Shown: positions 12,271 to 24,790 of the stretch, one piece after another
How the letters are laid out: each line of letters begins with the position of its first letter
How positions within the stretch are numbered: the stretch's first letter is position 1
Notes under the pieces: generated by a model
Told to the model about the DNA's origin: nothing
Databases searched by the model: none
The model's input: only the letters and a program-made list of their open reading frames with translations
Program-made: the position numbers and the translations under genes
Origin: Solen grandis
Lineage: Eukaryota > Mollusca > Bivalvia > Adapedonta > Solenidae
Assembly: GCA_021229015.1 (NCBI GenBank)
Contig: CM037778.1
Span: forward strand, 17,615,214 to 17,679,213
Direction: 5' to 3'
DNA length: 64,000 nucleotides

Positions 12271-13440
12271 TTACAAAGAATTTCGAAGGAAACTCCTTTT
12301 CCCGACGAAAGCATTTTTTTCCGACAAATGCAATTTACCCGACGAGTACAATTTATCCGAAGAAGATACAAATATTAACAAAATACAATTTTCACAACTA
12401 CTTTAAAATTTCCCCACATATAATTTTTCCCGACGAACAGAAAATTTCCGACGGATGCACTTTTCGAGACGAATGCAATTTTTTCCGACGAGCACTAACT
12501 TTCCGACGAATGCAATTTTCCCGCGAGGAAAAAACTTTCCCCACGAAAAAAATAATGCGACTTTTTCCGATTTAATACAATTTTCCGACGAATACAATAA
12601 TCCCGACGAAGATAAAAATATTAACAAAATACAATTTTCACAATAATACTAAATTCCCCACATATAATCTTTCCCACGAACAGAAAATTCCCACGGAAAC
12701 TTTTCCGACGAATGAGATATTCCCGACAAGTACAAAGAATTTCGAAGGAAACTCCCTTTCCGACGAAAGCATTTTTTCCCACAAATGCAATTTACCCCAC
12801 GGTAAATAATCCCCACGAAGATTTAAAAAAATTAAAAATACAATTTTCACAAACTAATACTAAATTCCCGACATAAATTTTTCCCGACGAAAAAGAAAAT
12901 TTTTCCCCACGGAAACTTTTCCGACGAATGAGATTTTCCCGACAAGTCCAAAAATTTTCGAAGGAAACTTTTCCCGACGAAAGCATTTTTTTCCGACAAA
13001 TGCAATTTCCGACGAGTACAAAAATCCCGACAAAAAAACAATTTTCACAACTAATAATAAATTTCCAACATATAATTTTTCCCGACGAACAGAAAATTTC
13101 CCGACGGAAACTTTTCCGACGAATGAGATATTCCCGACAAATCAAAGATTTTCGACGGGAAAACTTTTTCCCGACGAAAGCATTTTTTTTCCGACAAATG
13201 CAATTTTCCGACGAGAATATATTTCCCGAAGAACAAAAATTTCCGACAAATGTAATATTGGTTGATTATGCGACTTTTTCCTGACTAATGCAATTTTCCG
13301 AGAAGTACAATAATCCCGACAAAGAAGACAAATAATAACTAGTTTTACGACTAATTACTAAACAAAAAGCGACAGATATTTTTTCCCCACAATTTCATTT
13401 CTCCAGACGAGTACAAAATTACCGCGACGACTAAATACGA
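12271..13440. repeat. CCGACGA-motif satellite with about 210-bp higher-order unit
   Basis: TTTCCGACGAA-like motifs recur roughly every 20 bp. The phrase ACAAAATACAATTTTCACAA marks a higher-order unit at about 12378, 12617, 12826 and 13037 (spacing 239, 209, 211). Stops are scarce on both strands, which explains several overlapping open frames of 60-118 codons. Their composition follows the repeat, so none is called as a gene. Confidence 0.8.
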
Positions 13441-13560
13441 TCTACGATCCAGATCAACCATTAATCTTGTTTATTTCAAAGGTTGAGCTACGATCTACGA
13501 CCCAGCTCAACCATTCCATAAAATTTTCAATGGTCGAGCTACGATCTCAACCCAGGTCGA
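13433..13560. repeat. about 49-bp triplicate with GGTTGAGCT hairpin
   Basis: TACGATCTACGA-type units occur three times with a spacing of about 49-50 bp. The middle copy (13481-13512) has GGTTGAGCT at one end and AGCTCAACC at the other, forming a 9-bp stem. Confidence 0.65.
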
Positions 13561-13754
13561 TATCGGACTCTTTTTTTACGCAACTTGATATCGTACGACA
13601 GCAGTACTATTTGGTGCATTCAGTTATAGTACGTAATACCACGCCTGCGTTTCGAATTGTTTGTGATTGTTGTTTTCCCTTGAAGTCAGTGCTCGCGTTC
13701 CTCGGAGTAAAGGGGGGGGTGACGTCATTTCACTATTACGTCATTTTGGGGAAC

Positions 13755-14366
13755 ATGGCCGCTCAGAAGGGACCAATATTTGGCCATTCATTTGTGTCAC
13801 GGACTTAAGACTTTTATTAAGTTCGAGGAAGATCTATCCTTCAATTTTTCTCTTCGGCAACCCAACTCTGGTGCAGTAACTCCGGGTTCCTGGTCCTCAG
13901 TCGATCGGCTGCGACGTAATGTCGACGCGATACAGGATTTGAACCGGACATTGTGGTGTGTTGGTTGGGACGAATGATATTTACCGTCCGTCACAGACAC
14001 CTGTCAGTGTCGCGTGTGCTATTTTGATCTTGTGGACTTTTTGATTCACTTTCTTCATGTGAAAAAGAGTGATTGTTAGCAAAATATTTTATCGAACGTT
14101 CCTTCTCGTCCGACTCGCTTTCCAGTCGACATTCCATGGTTTAACAAAAGGGTGGACGAAACGAATCTACTTCTGAGCGACATGTTGTATCTTTCCCCGG
14201 GAAACCAGGCCTGCTTGTGGAAATGTAAAGGATTTTCATCACGAGTGCACAACTAACCGCCCTTCTCCGAGGACGGGGTACATCGTCTGACCATGGTCAA
14301 CACAGACTCTACCAAAATGTCAGAGCTGCCATTGTTGCTTCTTTCAATCACATCAATTTAAGATAA
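13755..14366 (+). pseudogene. decayed SGNH-hydrolase-like open frame (repeat-associated)
   Basis: An ATG in good context opens MAAQKGPIFGHSFVSR, the G-H-S nucleophile block typical of SGNH-like domains. One extra base near 13803 shifts the frame; the next frame continues LKTFIKFEEDLSFNFSL to CVGWDE before a stop at about 13977. After a broken middle part, the same frame gives WFNKRVDETNLLLSDMLYL, a tryptophan-rich stretch and FSEDGVH, the Asp-x-x-His end block. A further shift then gives GQHRLYQNVRAAIVASFNHI. At least two frameshifts and three stops mean it is not functional as assembled. I infer a single-exon SGNH ORF of the kind carried by DIRS/Ngaro-type or similar elements in invertebrates. 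No recombinase or reverse transcriptase is visible beside it, so it may instead be a host gene relic. Confidence 0.5.
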
Positions 14367-14703
14367 GTATGGTTACATACACTTTTCCATTCCCTTTTTA
14401 CAGTTTATACAGTTATTCACATTTAGTACACTTATTGCCTTTGTAGCCTGTTTCCTGTTACTGACACTCCCCACCCTCAGTGTAAGGGGGGGGTATTATT
14501 TTCTGCCCACCTGAGCTGCTTCAGACGGCTGCTTAGCTTTTGCGTCTTGCCTTTTATGCACATATGACTTACGGTTCCAAGTCTACTACTCCTGCTCAAA
14601 AAAAAAAAAAAAGCGACATCAAATAATCATAATGATAATTGTTACATGCTAACAGTAATGTTATATGATAGTCTTTTGCCCCTGCCATCCAATTGCAATT
14701 TAT

Positions 14704-14893
14704 TCATTCCCACTTATGTGGTCGAACCCAGGACAGGGGCTCATGGCTGCTGCTTTCGGGCACTATCTGTGATTTTTGTTTTCCAGATAGTAAGCGTTTT
14801 TCTTTGAGCATTTCCTCAGTGTGACGATTGTTCAATATGTCCTTTGCTAGCAGAGAGAAATGGGGATTCCTTCCCATATAGCTTTCCACTGAG
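14704..14893 (-). pseudogene. coding-like fragment, unknown
   Basis: The minus strand shows an acceptor-like CACCTCAG followed by about 62 open codons (ESYMGRNPHFSLLAKDI near the start, WVRPHKWE at the end). The stop TGA overlaps an AATAAA-like tail. The composition is protein-like and lacks repeats. I do not recognise the family. It could be a terminal exon of an unseen gene, a transposon gene remnant or chance. Confidence 0.25.
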
Positions 14894-14974
14894 GTGATAT
14901 TTTGGGACACTTACCTCCACTGATGAGAGATGCTACTTTAGCATGTCAATTTTTTTTCAGTGTTGATGTTTGGC

Positions 14975-15131
14975 TTTGCCGAGTGGTTCATACCGGGCCA
15001 ACAGTCCTGCAAATACCCTTATATGCTAAGTGTCAAGCAAGGGAGCTATAACAGTACCATTTTTACGACTTTGGTATCGAACCACGACTCCCGCTCTCAG
15101 GCGGACGCTCTAACACTCGGCCACCGGTAAC
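14975..15131 (-). repeat. tRNA-derived SINE, minus strand
   Basis: On the minus strand: A-box-like GTGGCCGAGTGTTAGAGCG, B box GGTTCGATACC (15083-15073), then the body with CATATAAGGGTATTTGCAGG. Truncated at the 3' side. Confidence 0.75.
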
Positions 15132-15177
15132 GGTACACCCGTTTAGCTAGTAATATCAATATGATATAAGTAAAAGT

Positions 15178-15890
15178 TTTTTTTTTAATTTATATGACTA
15201 ATACATATCTGTAAACTTACATTTTCCGAAAATGCTTCAATTAAGGTGAAAACGAAAGTAGGATATTTTATGAAAATTCTTACAAATGGCTTTATATTCG
15301 TATTTTTTATGTAACTTCCTTATTTCTTGATCAATTTCAAAACTCTAGGTGCCAAAATAATCGTCTTAAAATTCTCTACATCTCACTTGCTTAATGTAAA
15401 ACTTATTTCTAATGATTCTTAAGATATAAGTCGTAAAATTCTGACATGACGGCAAAATGCTGAAATTCTATATGTTTAATTTTTTTTTTTTGAGTTTTCT
15501 TCCTTATATTTTGTCAATTTTAAAACTTAAGGTACCAAAATAATCGTCTTAAAATTCTCTACATCTCACTTGCTTAATGTAAAACTTATTTCTAATGATT
15601 CTTAAGATAAAATCGTAAAATTCTGACATGGGCGGCAAAATCGCTGAATTCTATATGTTTAAATTTTTATTTTTGATGTAACTTCCTTATACTTGGATCA
15701 ATTTCAAAACTTTAGGTACCAAAAAAAAATCGTCTTAAAATTCTCTAAAATTTCACACGCTTTATCTATAGGAATATTTTTAATACTTTTTGAGATACAA
15801 GCCTTAAACCTCTTGAAAAATGAAAAAATCACCAAAGCATATGCACGAATTTCGTTTTTTTTCCCCCTTACTCCATGAATCTTAGGTCAA
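15178..15890. repeat. about 185-bp tandem repeat, 3 units
   Basis: The phrase ATCGTCTTAAAATTCTCTA occurs at about 15360, 15543 and 15731. The first two units are nearly identical and the third has diverged. T-runs separate the units. No coding potential. Confidence 0.75.
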
Positions 15891-16339
15891 TCATTTAACT
15901 TAAAGCATCAAAGAACGGCCAAACATTGCTCTACAAATAATATTCATCATCATATTTTCAAAAATCAAAGATGTTCGAGATATAAAATGTTAAACACACT
16001 GAGGGTTACCCAATTTTGTTTTTTTTCCCCCATAAATCCAAACCCATTCAACCCCCATCATCAAAAAACTAAATATAATCTGAAAGGTCTTTCTAAGCAC
16101 TACAAATTTTTAGCATAGTGTTCGATAGAAAAATTACCGTTTTTTGAGATATTTAAGGCCGAAGAAAAACCCGATAATTGATATATGCCTTGAAACCTTT
16201 GGGATTTTCCGGAAACGGAAGGACATGGCTCTAAGATTCTAATACTGCATCTTCAGACAAAATTTTAGTAAATCATGCAAAAAATAAAGCCTACAGGGCT
16301 TAAAAACCCTTAAGTTTTTAATCAAAAGTTTTTTAAGAG
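15891..16339. other. AT-rich, possibly diverged relative of the following repeat
   Basis: No gene or firm repeat boundary. Phrases such as TTTTGAGATATTTAAGG resemble degraded repeat sequence. Confidence 0.35.
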
Positions 16340-19300
16340 CATTATGACGTCATGTGCGTCATATCGCGTTCAATCTTTTCAGAATGTATAGAAGATCTGG
16401 AAACTAATATTCAGCCTAAATCTCAGCTTTCTAGTTTTTCTGGAAGCGATTTTATACGCATTTGAAATTTGACGTCATAGGGTTCGAATCTTGGATTCGC
16501 CAAAAAACATTTGCCTTTCGAATTTGGAAAAACGGACCCCGGGGAATGCACAACTAGAGCCTAACATACACATTCTGTGAAATTTTGATGAAAATCGATC
16601 CAGAAATAATGGCTGTAGACCGCGTACAAACTTTTTCACCTGACGTCAAATTGACGTTATATGACTCATATAAATTTTACAATTCATTGCATCCGAAAGC
16701 TCAGGGTTTTAAATATATGCCATAAAGTTTTCATTGTTCTGAGTCAATGGCAAACCTCGAAATTAACACAAATATAAAGGAAGAAAAAAAGAATAAAGAA
16801 GGAAGAGAAGAAGCAGAAGAATAACTAGATGTCATTCGTGAAAACGAATGATAGGACTTCTGCAAGCTGTGTTAGTGCAAAAAGCAGGAAATAGAAGGTT
16901 CATGTAATGATTCCCCTTTCTGGTGTATTTCATGTTCATGCTAAACAATTGACATTATATCCGAAATTAGTGCAAATGATAAGAACTTATATTAGTCTGT
17001 GACGTAACATGACTTTAAATATGACGTCAGGAAAAGACTGCAACTTGATTTCTAGTTTAAAGGTCCTATGCTCGAATCTTGCTTCAGCCAAAATTACTTG
17101 GGTTTTTTTCGGAATTAAGGTTAGCTGACAAAAAAATTCACACCTTAGTTTCAAGATGTACCACCCTGTAAAATTTGAAAAAAAATCGATCACAAATGGG
17201 GGCTTAGAGCTCGAATACCATTTTTCACTATTTTAGCTCTGACGTCAGGTGACGTCATAGGGTGCTGAAAATGCTGTTGCTCAAAAGCGCATACTTTATT
17301 TGCAATAACTCTGAAATTTTCATTATTCTGAAAAAACTGGCATCATGTCGAAATCAATGCCCCAAATTAAAATTAAGTGGTTTTCTTATGACGTCCAATG
17401 ACGTCACGATTCAAAATATTTGTAGAAATGCTGCAGAACTGCAAACTGTGTAAGTTTCAACTTTCTATCTCATCCTGAAGCTCTTCAATCCAAAAATGAA
17501 ATTTTTGGTCCTATGTTCGAACTTATTTCAGCCACAGAACATCGGTTTTTTCGGAATTTCGGTAAGCTGGCAGGATATGAAACACCCCTTAGTTTCAAGG
17601 TGTACCATCTGTGAAAATTTGAAGAAAATCCGACCATAAATGGCGGCTGTAGAGCGCGAACACCAGTTTCAATATTTTAGCTCTGACGTCACATGACGTC
17701 ATGGGTGCTGAAGAAGCTTTTGTTCAAAAGCGCATACTTTACTGTCATAGCACTGAAATTTTCATATTCTGAACAACTGACATCATGTCGAAATCATTGC
17801 CCTAATATGAAAATTAAGAAGTATGCTTAGAAGTCACATGACGACATTTGACGTCACGACTCAAAATTATTATGAAATTATGCAGAACTGCAAACTGTGT
17901 AAGTTTCAACTTTCTATCCATCCCGAATTTTCTTTAGCCCTAAAATGAAATTTTTTGGTCCTTTGTTCGAATCTTACTTCACCCCACAATACTTCGGTTT
18001 TTCGGAATTAAGGGTTTAGCTGACAAAATATTCACACCTTAGTTTCAAGATGTACCATTTGTAAAAATTTGAAGAAAATCTGATCATAAATGGCGGCTGT
18101 AGAACGCGAACACCATTTTTCACTTGTTTAGCTCTGACGTCACGTGACGTCATAGGGTGCTGAAAATGCTTTTGCTTAAAAGCGCATACTTTACTGCAAT
18201 AACTCTGAAATTTTCATTATTCTGAAAAATTGGCATCATGTCGAAATCTTTGCCCCAAATTAAAAATAAGTGGTATGCTTAGACGTCCTCGGGACGTCAC
18301 GATTCAAAATATTTGTAGAAATAATGCAGAACTACAAACTGTGCAAGTTTCAACTTTCTATCTCATCCTGAAGCCTTCAATCGTAAAATGAAATTTTTGG
18401 TCCTTGTTCGAATTTTAAACTTCAGCCACAGAACTTCGGTTTTTGGGAATTTGGGTAAGTGGCAGGATATGTACACCTTAGTTTCAAGGTGTCCCATCTG
18501 TGAAATTACAAGAAAATCCGCCCATAAATGGCGGCAGTAGAGCGCAAACACCATTGTTCAATTTTTTTTAGCTCTGACGTCACATGACGTCATGGGTGAT
18601 GAAGATGCTTTTGTTCAAAAGCGCATACTTTACTGTCATAACTCTAAAATCTTCATTATTCTGAACAACTGGATCATGTCGAAATCATTGCCCTAAAATG
18701 AAAATTAAGGAAGTATGCTTATGACGTCACATGACGACATTTGACGTCACGACTCAAAATAATGAAAGAAAATTCTGCAGAACTGCAAACTGGGGTAAGT
18801 TTCAACTTTCTATCTCATCCTGAAGCTCTTTAATCCTAAAATGAATTTTCGGTCCTATGTTCGAATCTTATTTCAGCCACAGAACTTCGGTCTTTCGAAT
18901 TTCGGTTAGCTGACAGGATATGCACACCTTAGTTTCAAGATGTACCATCTGTGAAAATTTGAAGACAATCCGACAATAAATGACGGCTGTAGAGCGCGAA
19001 CCCCATTTTTCACTATTTTAGCTGTGACGTCATGTGACGTCATAGGCTGCTTATAATCATTGAAATCAAAATTTCCTCACGTGCCCAAATTTAACCCCAT
19101 AAAATTTCATCGCCTAGGACTATTGCAACATATTAAAATAAGCGTTTAGTTAGGAAGAAGAAAAGAATAATGATAATTAAAAAAATGACGTCACGTGACG
19201 TCATATGACGTTTATTTTCACATAATTGTTAGACCCCCAGAGACCTACTAACTGACAAAATTTCAACTTTCTATCTCAAATAGGACGTTTTTATAAGCTT

Positions 19301-21054
19301 TTTAAAAATTGACGTCCTTGGTTCGAATCTTGGATCCGCCATAGATGCTTGGACTTTTCGAATTTTGAAAAACGACACCGGTATACACAATAAGAACGTA
19401 ATATACCAATTCTGTGAAAATTTGTTTAAAAATCGGCCCATTAATAATGGCTCTGGACCGTGTACAACTTTCGTAGTCAATTCAAATGTGACGTCATATG
19501 ACGTCATAGGCTTCGAAAATCATTGAAATCGAAATTTCAGCGCTGAACTGTGTCATTAAATTTCATTCCCTTCGACAATTTCAACATATAAAAATTCCCT
19601 TGTTAATATTAGAAATACATTATAAATATAATGACGTCACGTGACGTCATATGACGTTTTTTTTAAAAATGTTTAAGACTCCCAGAGACCTATATACTGA
19701 CCAAATATCACTTTTCTATCTCAAATAGGACCGATTTTATGAGCATTTAAAAATTTTACGACCTTGGTTCGAATCTTGGTTGCTATGAACCAGGGACTTT
19801 TCGAATTTTGAAAAACGGACACCGAGATGCACAACTAGAACTTAATATACACATTCTGTGAAAAATTTGATGAAAATCGGTTCATAAACAAAAGGCTGCA
19901 GACCCCGTACAACTTTTGTTGCATATTTCAAGTGTGACGTCATATGACGTCATAGGCATATGAAAATCATAGAAATCAAAATTTCAGCGTTGAAGCATGT
20001 TTCATTAAATTTTCATTGCCCTTCGACAATTGCAAATATAGAAATATTCTTTTTAATATTAGAAATACATTATCAATAATGAGTCACGTGACGTCATATG
20101 ACATTTATTTTCACAAAATGTTTTAAAACTTCTAGAGACCTATATACTGACTAAATATCAACTTTCTATCTTAAATAGGACAGATTTTATAAGCTTTTTA
20201 AAAAATTTTCGACCTTGGTTCGAATCTTGGATTCGCTATAGAACCATGGACTTTCGAATTTTTGAAAAACGGACACCGGGATGCACAAATAGAAGCCTAA
20301 CATACACATTCTGTGAAATTTTGATGAAAATCGGTCCCGAAATAATGGCTGTAGACCGCGTACAAACTTTTTCACGTGACGTCAAGTCTGACGTTATATG
20401 ACGTCAAAATGAATATACAATCATTGCAACAGAAAGCTCATGGTTTGAAATATTTTGCCATAAAATTTTCATTGTTCTGAGTCAATGGCAACACCTCGAA
20501 ATTAACACAAATATAAGAGGAAGAAAAAAAGAATAAGAAGAAGAAGAAAAATAAAAAAACAGTACAAACCCAATATGACTTTCTGCTGGGAGGGAGAAAA
20601 TCCTAAAAAAAAAACCAGTACAAACCAATATGGGCTTTCTGCCTGTAGGGAGAAAGTCCTAACTAGGGTGTCATTCGTCCCAAACGAATGATAGGACTTT
20701 CTGCAAGCTGTGTTAATGCAAAAGCAGGAGATAGAAAATTTCATGAATGACTCACCTCTGGTAGTATTTCATTGTTCATGCTGAACAATGACATTATATT
20801 CCGAAATTAGTGCAAATGATAAGAACTAAGATTTGTCCCGTGACGTAACATGATGTCCATATGACGTCAGGACATGATTGCAAATTGATTTCTAGTTTTT
20901 AAAGGTCCTATGTTTGAAACTTACTTCAGCCCCAATACTTCGGTTTTTTGGAATTAAGGTTAGCTGACAAAATATTCCCCACCTTATTTCAAAATGTACC
21001 ACGTAAAATTTTAAGAAAATTGATCAAAATGGCGGCTGTAGAGCGCAAAAACCA
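16340..21054. repeat. CRE-palindrome repeat family, main array (about 450-bp monomers, types A and B)
   Basis: Landmark restarts lie at about 16613, 17202, 17645, 18096, 18534, 18987, 19450, 19890, 20348 and 21030; most spacings are 438-463 bp. Type A monomers (17.2-19.0 kb) carry GCGCGAACACCATTTTTC. Type B monomers (16.6, 19.45, 19.9 and 20.35 kb) carry GACCGCGTACAACTTT and GGTTCGAATCTTGG. End modules with GGAAGAAGAAAAGAATAA and GGACTTTCTGC hairpins lie at 16790-17080 and 20510-20900. All open frames here are short and repeat-derived. Confidence 0.88.
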
Positions 21055-21154
21055 NNNNNNNNNNNNNNNNNNNNNNNNNNNNNNNNNNNNNNNNNNNNNN
21101 NNNNNNNNNNNNNNNNNNNNNNNNNNNNNNNNNNNNNNNNNNNNNNNNNNNNNN
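21055..21154. other. assembly gap, 100 N
   Basis: Exactly 100 N at the right end of the repeat array. The sequence after it is unique, so the array edge may be missing. Confidence 0.99.
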
Positions 21155-23464
21155 GCCCGTATTTCTGACGTTTGCGGCGCAGTTGAGAAAAGAATAAGAA
21201 ATTGTTTTTATCGCTGTCATAAAAATCGATTAATAATGGCACGAAATATAATACCATCGACGTCATTTATACGCCTACTTTCTCTATAAGGTGACTTTAC
21301 TTCCTGAAATATTTAACACATTTGCTTACTGCATACAGTAATTTCGTAGCGTATGTGTCATTGTAGTACCGTAGAATCATGGCGTATTTTGATGCAGAGA
21401 AACAGCGGATTATCATCAGATTGAGTTTATCATCTGACAAAACGCCAAGGACAATTTGAAAATTATACAGACATCAAGTAGACAGACACCAATGGGCCAT
21501 TCGCTCCTTTGAGAAGGATGCCAAATATTGCGAACGTTGGCGTCATCACAACAATGGAAGAGCTCGAAGTGAAAGACCGTCGCGTCAGTAATCACCATAT
21601 TACTGAGCGTCTCGAAGTTGTAGATAGACTGTAAATAGTAAACTAAAACAGAATCTGGTATGCTCCAGATGGGTTTCACAACTTTTCTCCGATGAAACTT
21701 TATCATTATTTCAACTGCGCCGCACGTCTGATAGTGTGTTTGTTTGAACTGTCGCTGAACCGAAACTCACAATATTTTGTGTAATGTTCAGTAAACATAT
21801 GGTTATTACGGAGGTATATTTCTGTAACGAATATATGACCTTTTCTTTTTTTTCTTCTTTTTTTTTTATTCTAGTGAGGGTGTCCACTTTTCGGACACAC
21901 CTCGTACTCTCCGTTTCCATGCAAATTATTTGACATTGTGTGATATTTCGATTTCTATTACCATGATTTTATCTCTGCGTAGCTGTCTCCTATTTACGGA
22001 TGTAACGCATGAATAATATAAACTATATTCATTGATAGAGAATGTTTTAAACGGTTTGGCACAATTGTTCGCCGAAATTACACCTAGCAATATATACATA
22101 TACAAATATATGCAAATACAAGTGCATTCACGAAATTCTAAATAAGTATCTAGACTATATTACAATTTCTTTGATAAATATATAATATATTGCTTTATCA
22201 AACACTTCTCTTAAATGCACATTTAGACTGTTTCGGGCCCAATGCTATAATAACAATATATCTGCATATTCCAAAGGTTTATAGCTTGTTTCATTGTCCC
22301 AGTATGACTGAGAGACGGGTCATTGTCCTCTTTATCATAATAATGTTTAATCATCTTTACTTATTTTGACTTCCTTGGATGAAACCCTTCATAGATAATT
22401 AGTTATACATCATACAACCGTTCTACATTCTCCATGTCTCGAAATCCCCATCACTGACGCTTTTTAAACAGATATTTCTTGTTATTAAAAAGGGCATATC
22501 TTGCCTAAAACTTAATGTATATCCATAATATATATGTATAAATATTGATTTTCCATAAACAGATGTTAATTATAAATATGAATATTCATAGATATATATT
22601 TGTTCTTTACTTCTTTGGGTAGCCCTGGAAACATATTTTTATGAACACATTAATGTATTCTAGTATCTTATTCGATCAGCGTTGTAAATTAAATAAAACT
22701 ATCGACAGCATACAAAGTCAAACAATAACCGTTTTCTTTTTATGTATGAAATAAAATACATTTAAACTAAACCCTATTCTATAAAAAAAAAATAAGTCTT
22801 ACCGACAGCTTTATGAAATGCAGTCAAACTGAGTAAAAATATCCATTTGTTTCCAGCATTGAAAGCCATTCTTATATTTTACATGTACTTAACTTCCTAG
22901 CGGTCTGTTTAGATTGGCTTCCTCAATACGTCCCTTTGTAAGAGATTACGTCTTATCTCAAATAGCTGGGTTGTCGTAAAACGCATGGGTAACTAACTTG
23001 TTATTATACGATTTTGGAAGTTAGTAAATTATTTAAACAAACAGTTTTTGCTGATAAATCTAGGAAGTTTTAAACAAATTTGGATATTGTATTTCCTATC
23101 AAAGTTTTATGGTGGTTCAGGGTCTCTTAATACTGTAGAGACACGGGTGGTCAGAGGGATCATTATTCAATTCAGATTACACTTTCAAGTATTATCAAGT
23201 ATAGTGAACACTTTAAGGATGCTCCTTCGATTAAAAAATATCCGATACTTTTATATGAAATACTCATTTTTTTTTCGAATAAATTTACTTCACTTAATTA
23301 TATTGGTTTTCAACGGCTACAAAATGAGCGATGCAAGAAATACGTTACAATTTCAAATGAAATTAGGTTAAAGTGAATATATTAAACATATAAAAAATTA
23401 AAACTTATTTTCACAAATACACACTGTTGCACACAACTTATTACAAGCAAAAGGTCAAGCACGA
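21155..23464. other. unique AT-rich stretch, no gene recognised
   Basis: Frames at 21379-21760 on the plus strand have some protein-like composition (see rejected items) but no clear family. The rest is AT-rich without repeats. Confidence 0.45.
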
Positions 23465-24790
23465 AATATGGGTCATAAATCACTATACATGTAGTCTATA
23501 TAAATATGGATTATAAATCACTAAATACATGTAGTCTATATAAATATGGATCATAAATCACTTTACATGTAGTCTATATAAATATAGGTCATAAATCACT
23601 TTACATGTAGTCTATATAAATATAGGTCATAAATCACTTTACATGTAGTCTATATAAATATAGGTCATAAATCACTTTACATGTAGTCTATATAAATATG
23701 GATCATAAATCACTATACATGTAGTCTATATAAATATAGATCATAAATCACTTTACATGTAGTCTATATAAATATAGGTCATAAATCACTTTACATGTAG
23801 TCTATATAAATATAGATCATAAATCACTTTACATGTAGTCTATATAAATATAGGTCATAAATCACTTTACATGTAGTCTATATAAATATGGATCATAAAT
23901 CACTATACATTAGTCTATATAATATGGATCATAAATCACTTTACATATAGTCTATATAAATATGGATCATAAATCACTTTACATGTAGTCTATATAAATA
24001 TGGATCATAAATCACTTTACATGTAGTCTATATAAGTATGGATCATAAATCACAATGCATGTAGTATATATAAATATGGATCATAAATCATTTTACATAT
24101 AGTCTATATAAATATGGATCATAAATCACAATACATGTAGTCTATATAAATATAGATCATAAATCACAATATATGTAGTCTATATTAATATGGATCATAA
24201 ATCATAATACATGTAGTCTATATAAATATAGATCATAAATCACAATACATGTAGTCTATATAAATATGGATCATAAATCACAATACATGTAGTCTATATA
24301 AATATAGATCATAAATCACAATACATGTAGTCTATATAAATATGGATCATAAATCACAATACATGTAGTCTATATAAATATAGATCATAAATCACAATAC
24401 ATGTAGGATCATAAATCACAATACATGTAGTCTATATAAATATAGGTCATAAATCACAATACATGTAGTCTATATAAATATGGGTCATAAATCACTATAC
24501 ATGTAGTCTATATAAATATGGATCATAAATCACTATACATGCAGTCTATATAAATATGGATCATAAATCACTATACATGTAGTCTATATAAATATGGATC
24601 ATAAATCACTATACATGTAGTCTATATAAATATGGATCATAAATCACTATACATGTAGTCTATATAAATATAGGTCATAAATCACTATACATGTAGTCTA
24701 TATAAATATGGGTCATAAATCACTATACATGTAGTCTATATAAATATGGATCATAAATCACTATACATGTAGTCTATACAAATATAGGTC
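23465..24790. repeat. 38-bp minisatellite, about 35 copies
   Basis: The unit starts GGATCATAAATCAC, continues with a variable trinucleotide before ACATGTAGTC, and ends TATATAAATAT. Copies differ mainly at the variable site (CTT, CAA or CTA) and at GGATC versus AGGTC. One unit is cut short near 24405. Confidence 0.95.

Noticed and set aside
12792..13284. Several overlapping 60-118-codon frames on both strands
   Set aside because: They follow the CCGACGA repeat and occur because the unit lacks stops. No start context or homology.
21416..21706. 96-codon minus-strand frame
   Set aside because: Antisense to the stretch above. The composition is not conserved-looking and there are no splice or domain signals.
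21379..21760. Possible Tc1/IS630-like transposase remnant on the plus strand
   Set aside because: An ATG-initiated stretch (MAYFDAEKQRIIIRL) and a later SDETLSLFQ have a vague transposase feel, but there are several stops, no catalytic triad and no inverted ends. Not supportable without a profile search.
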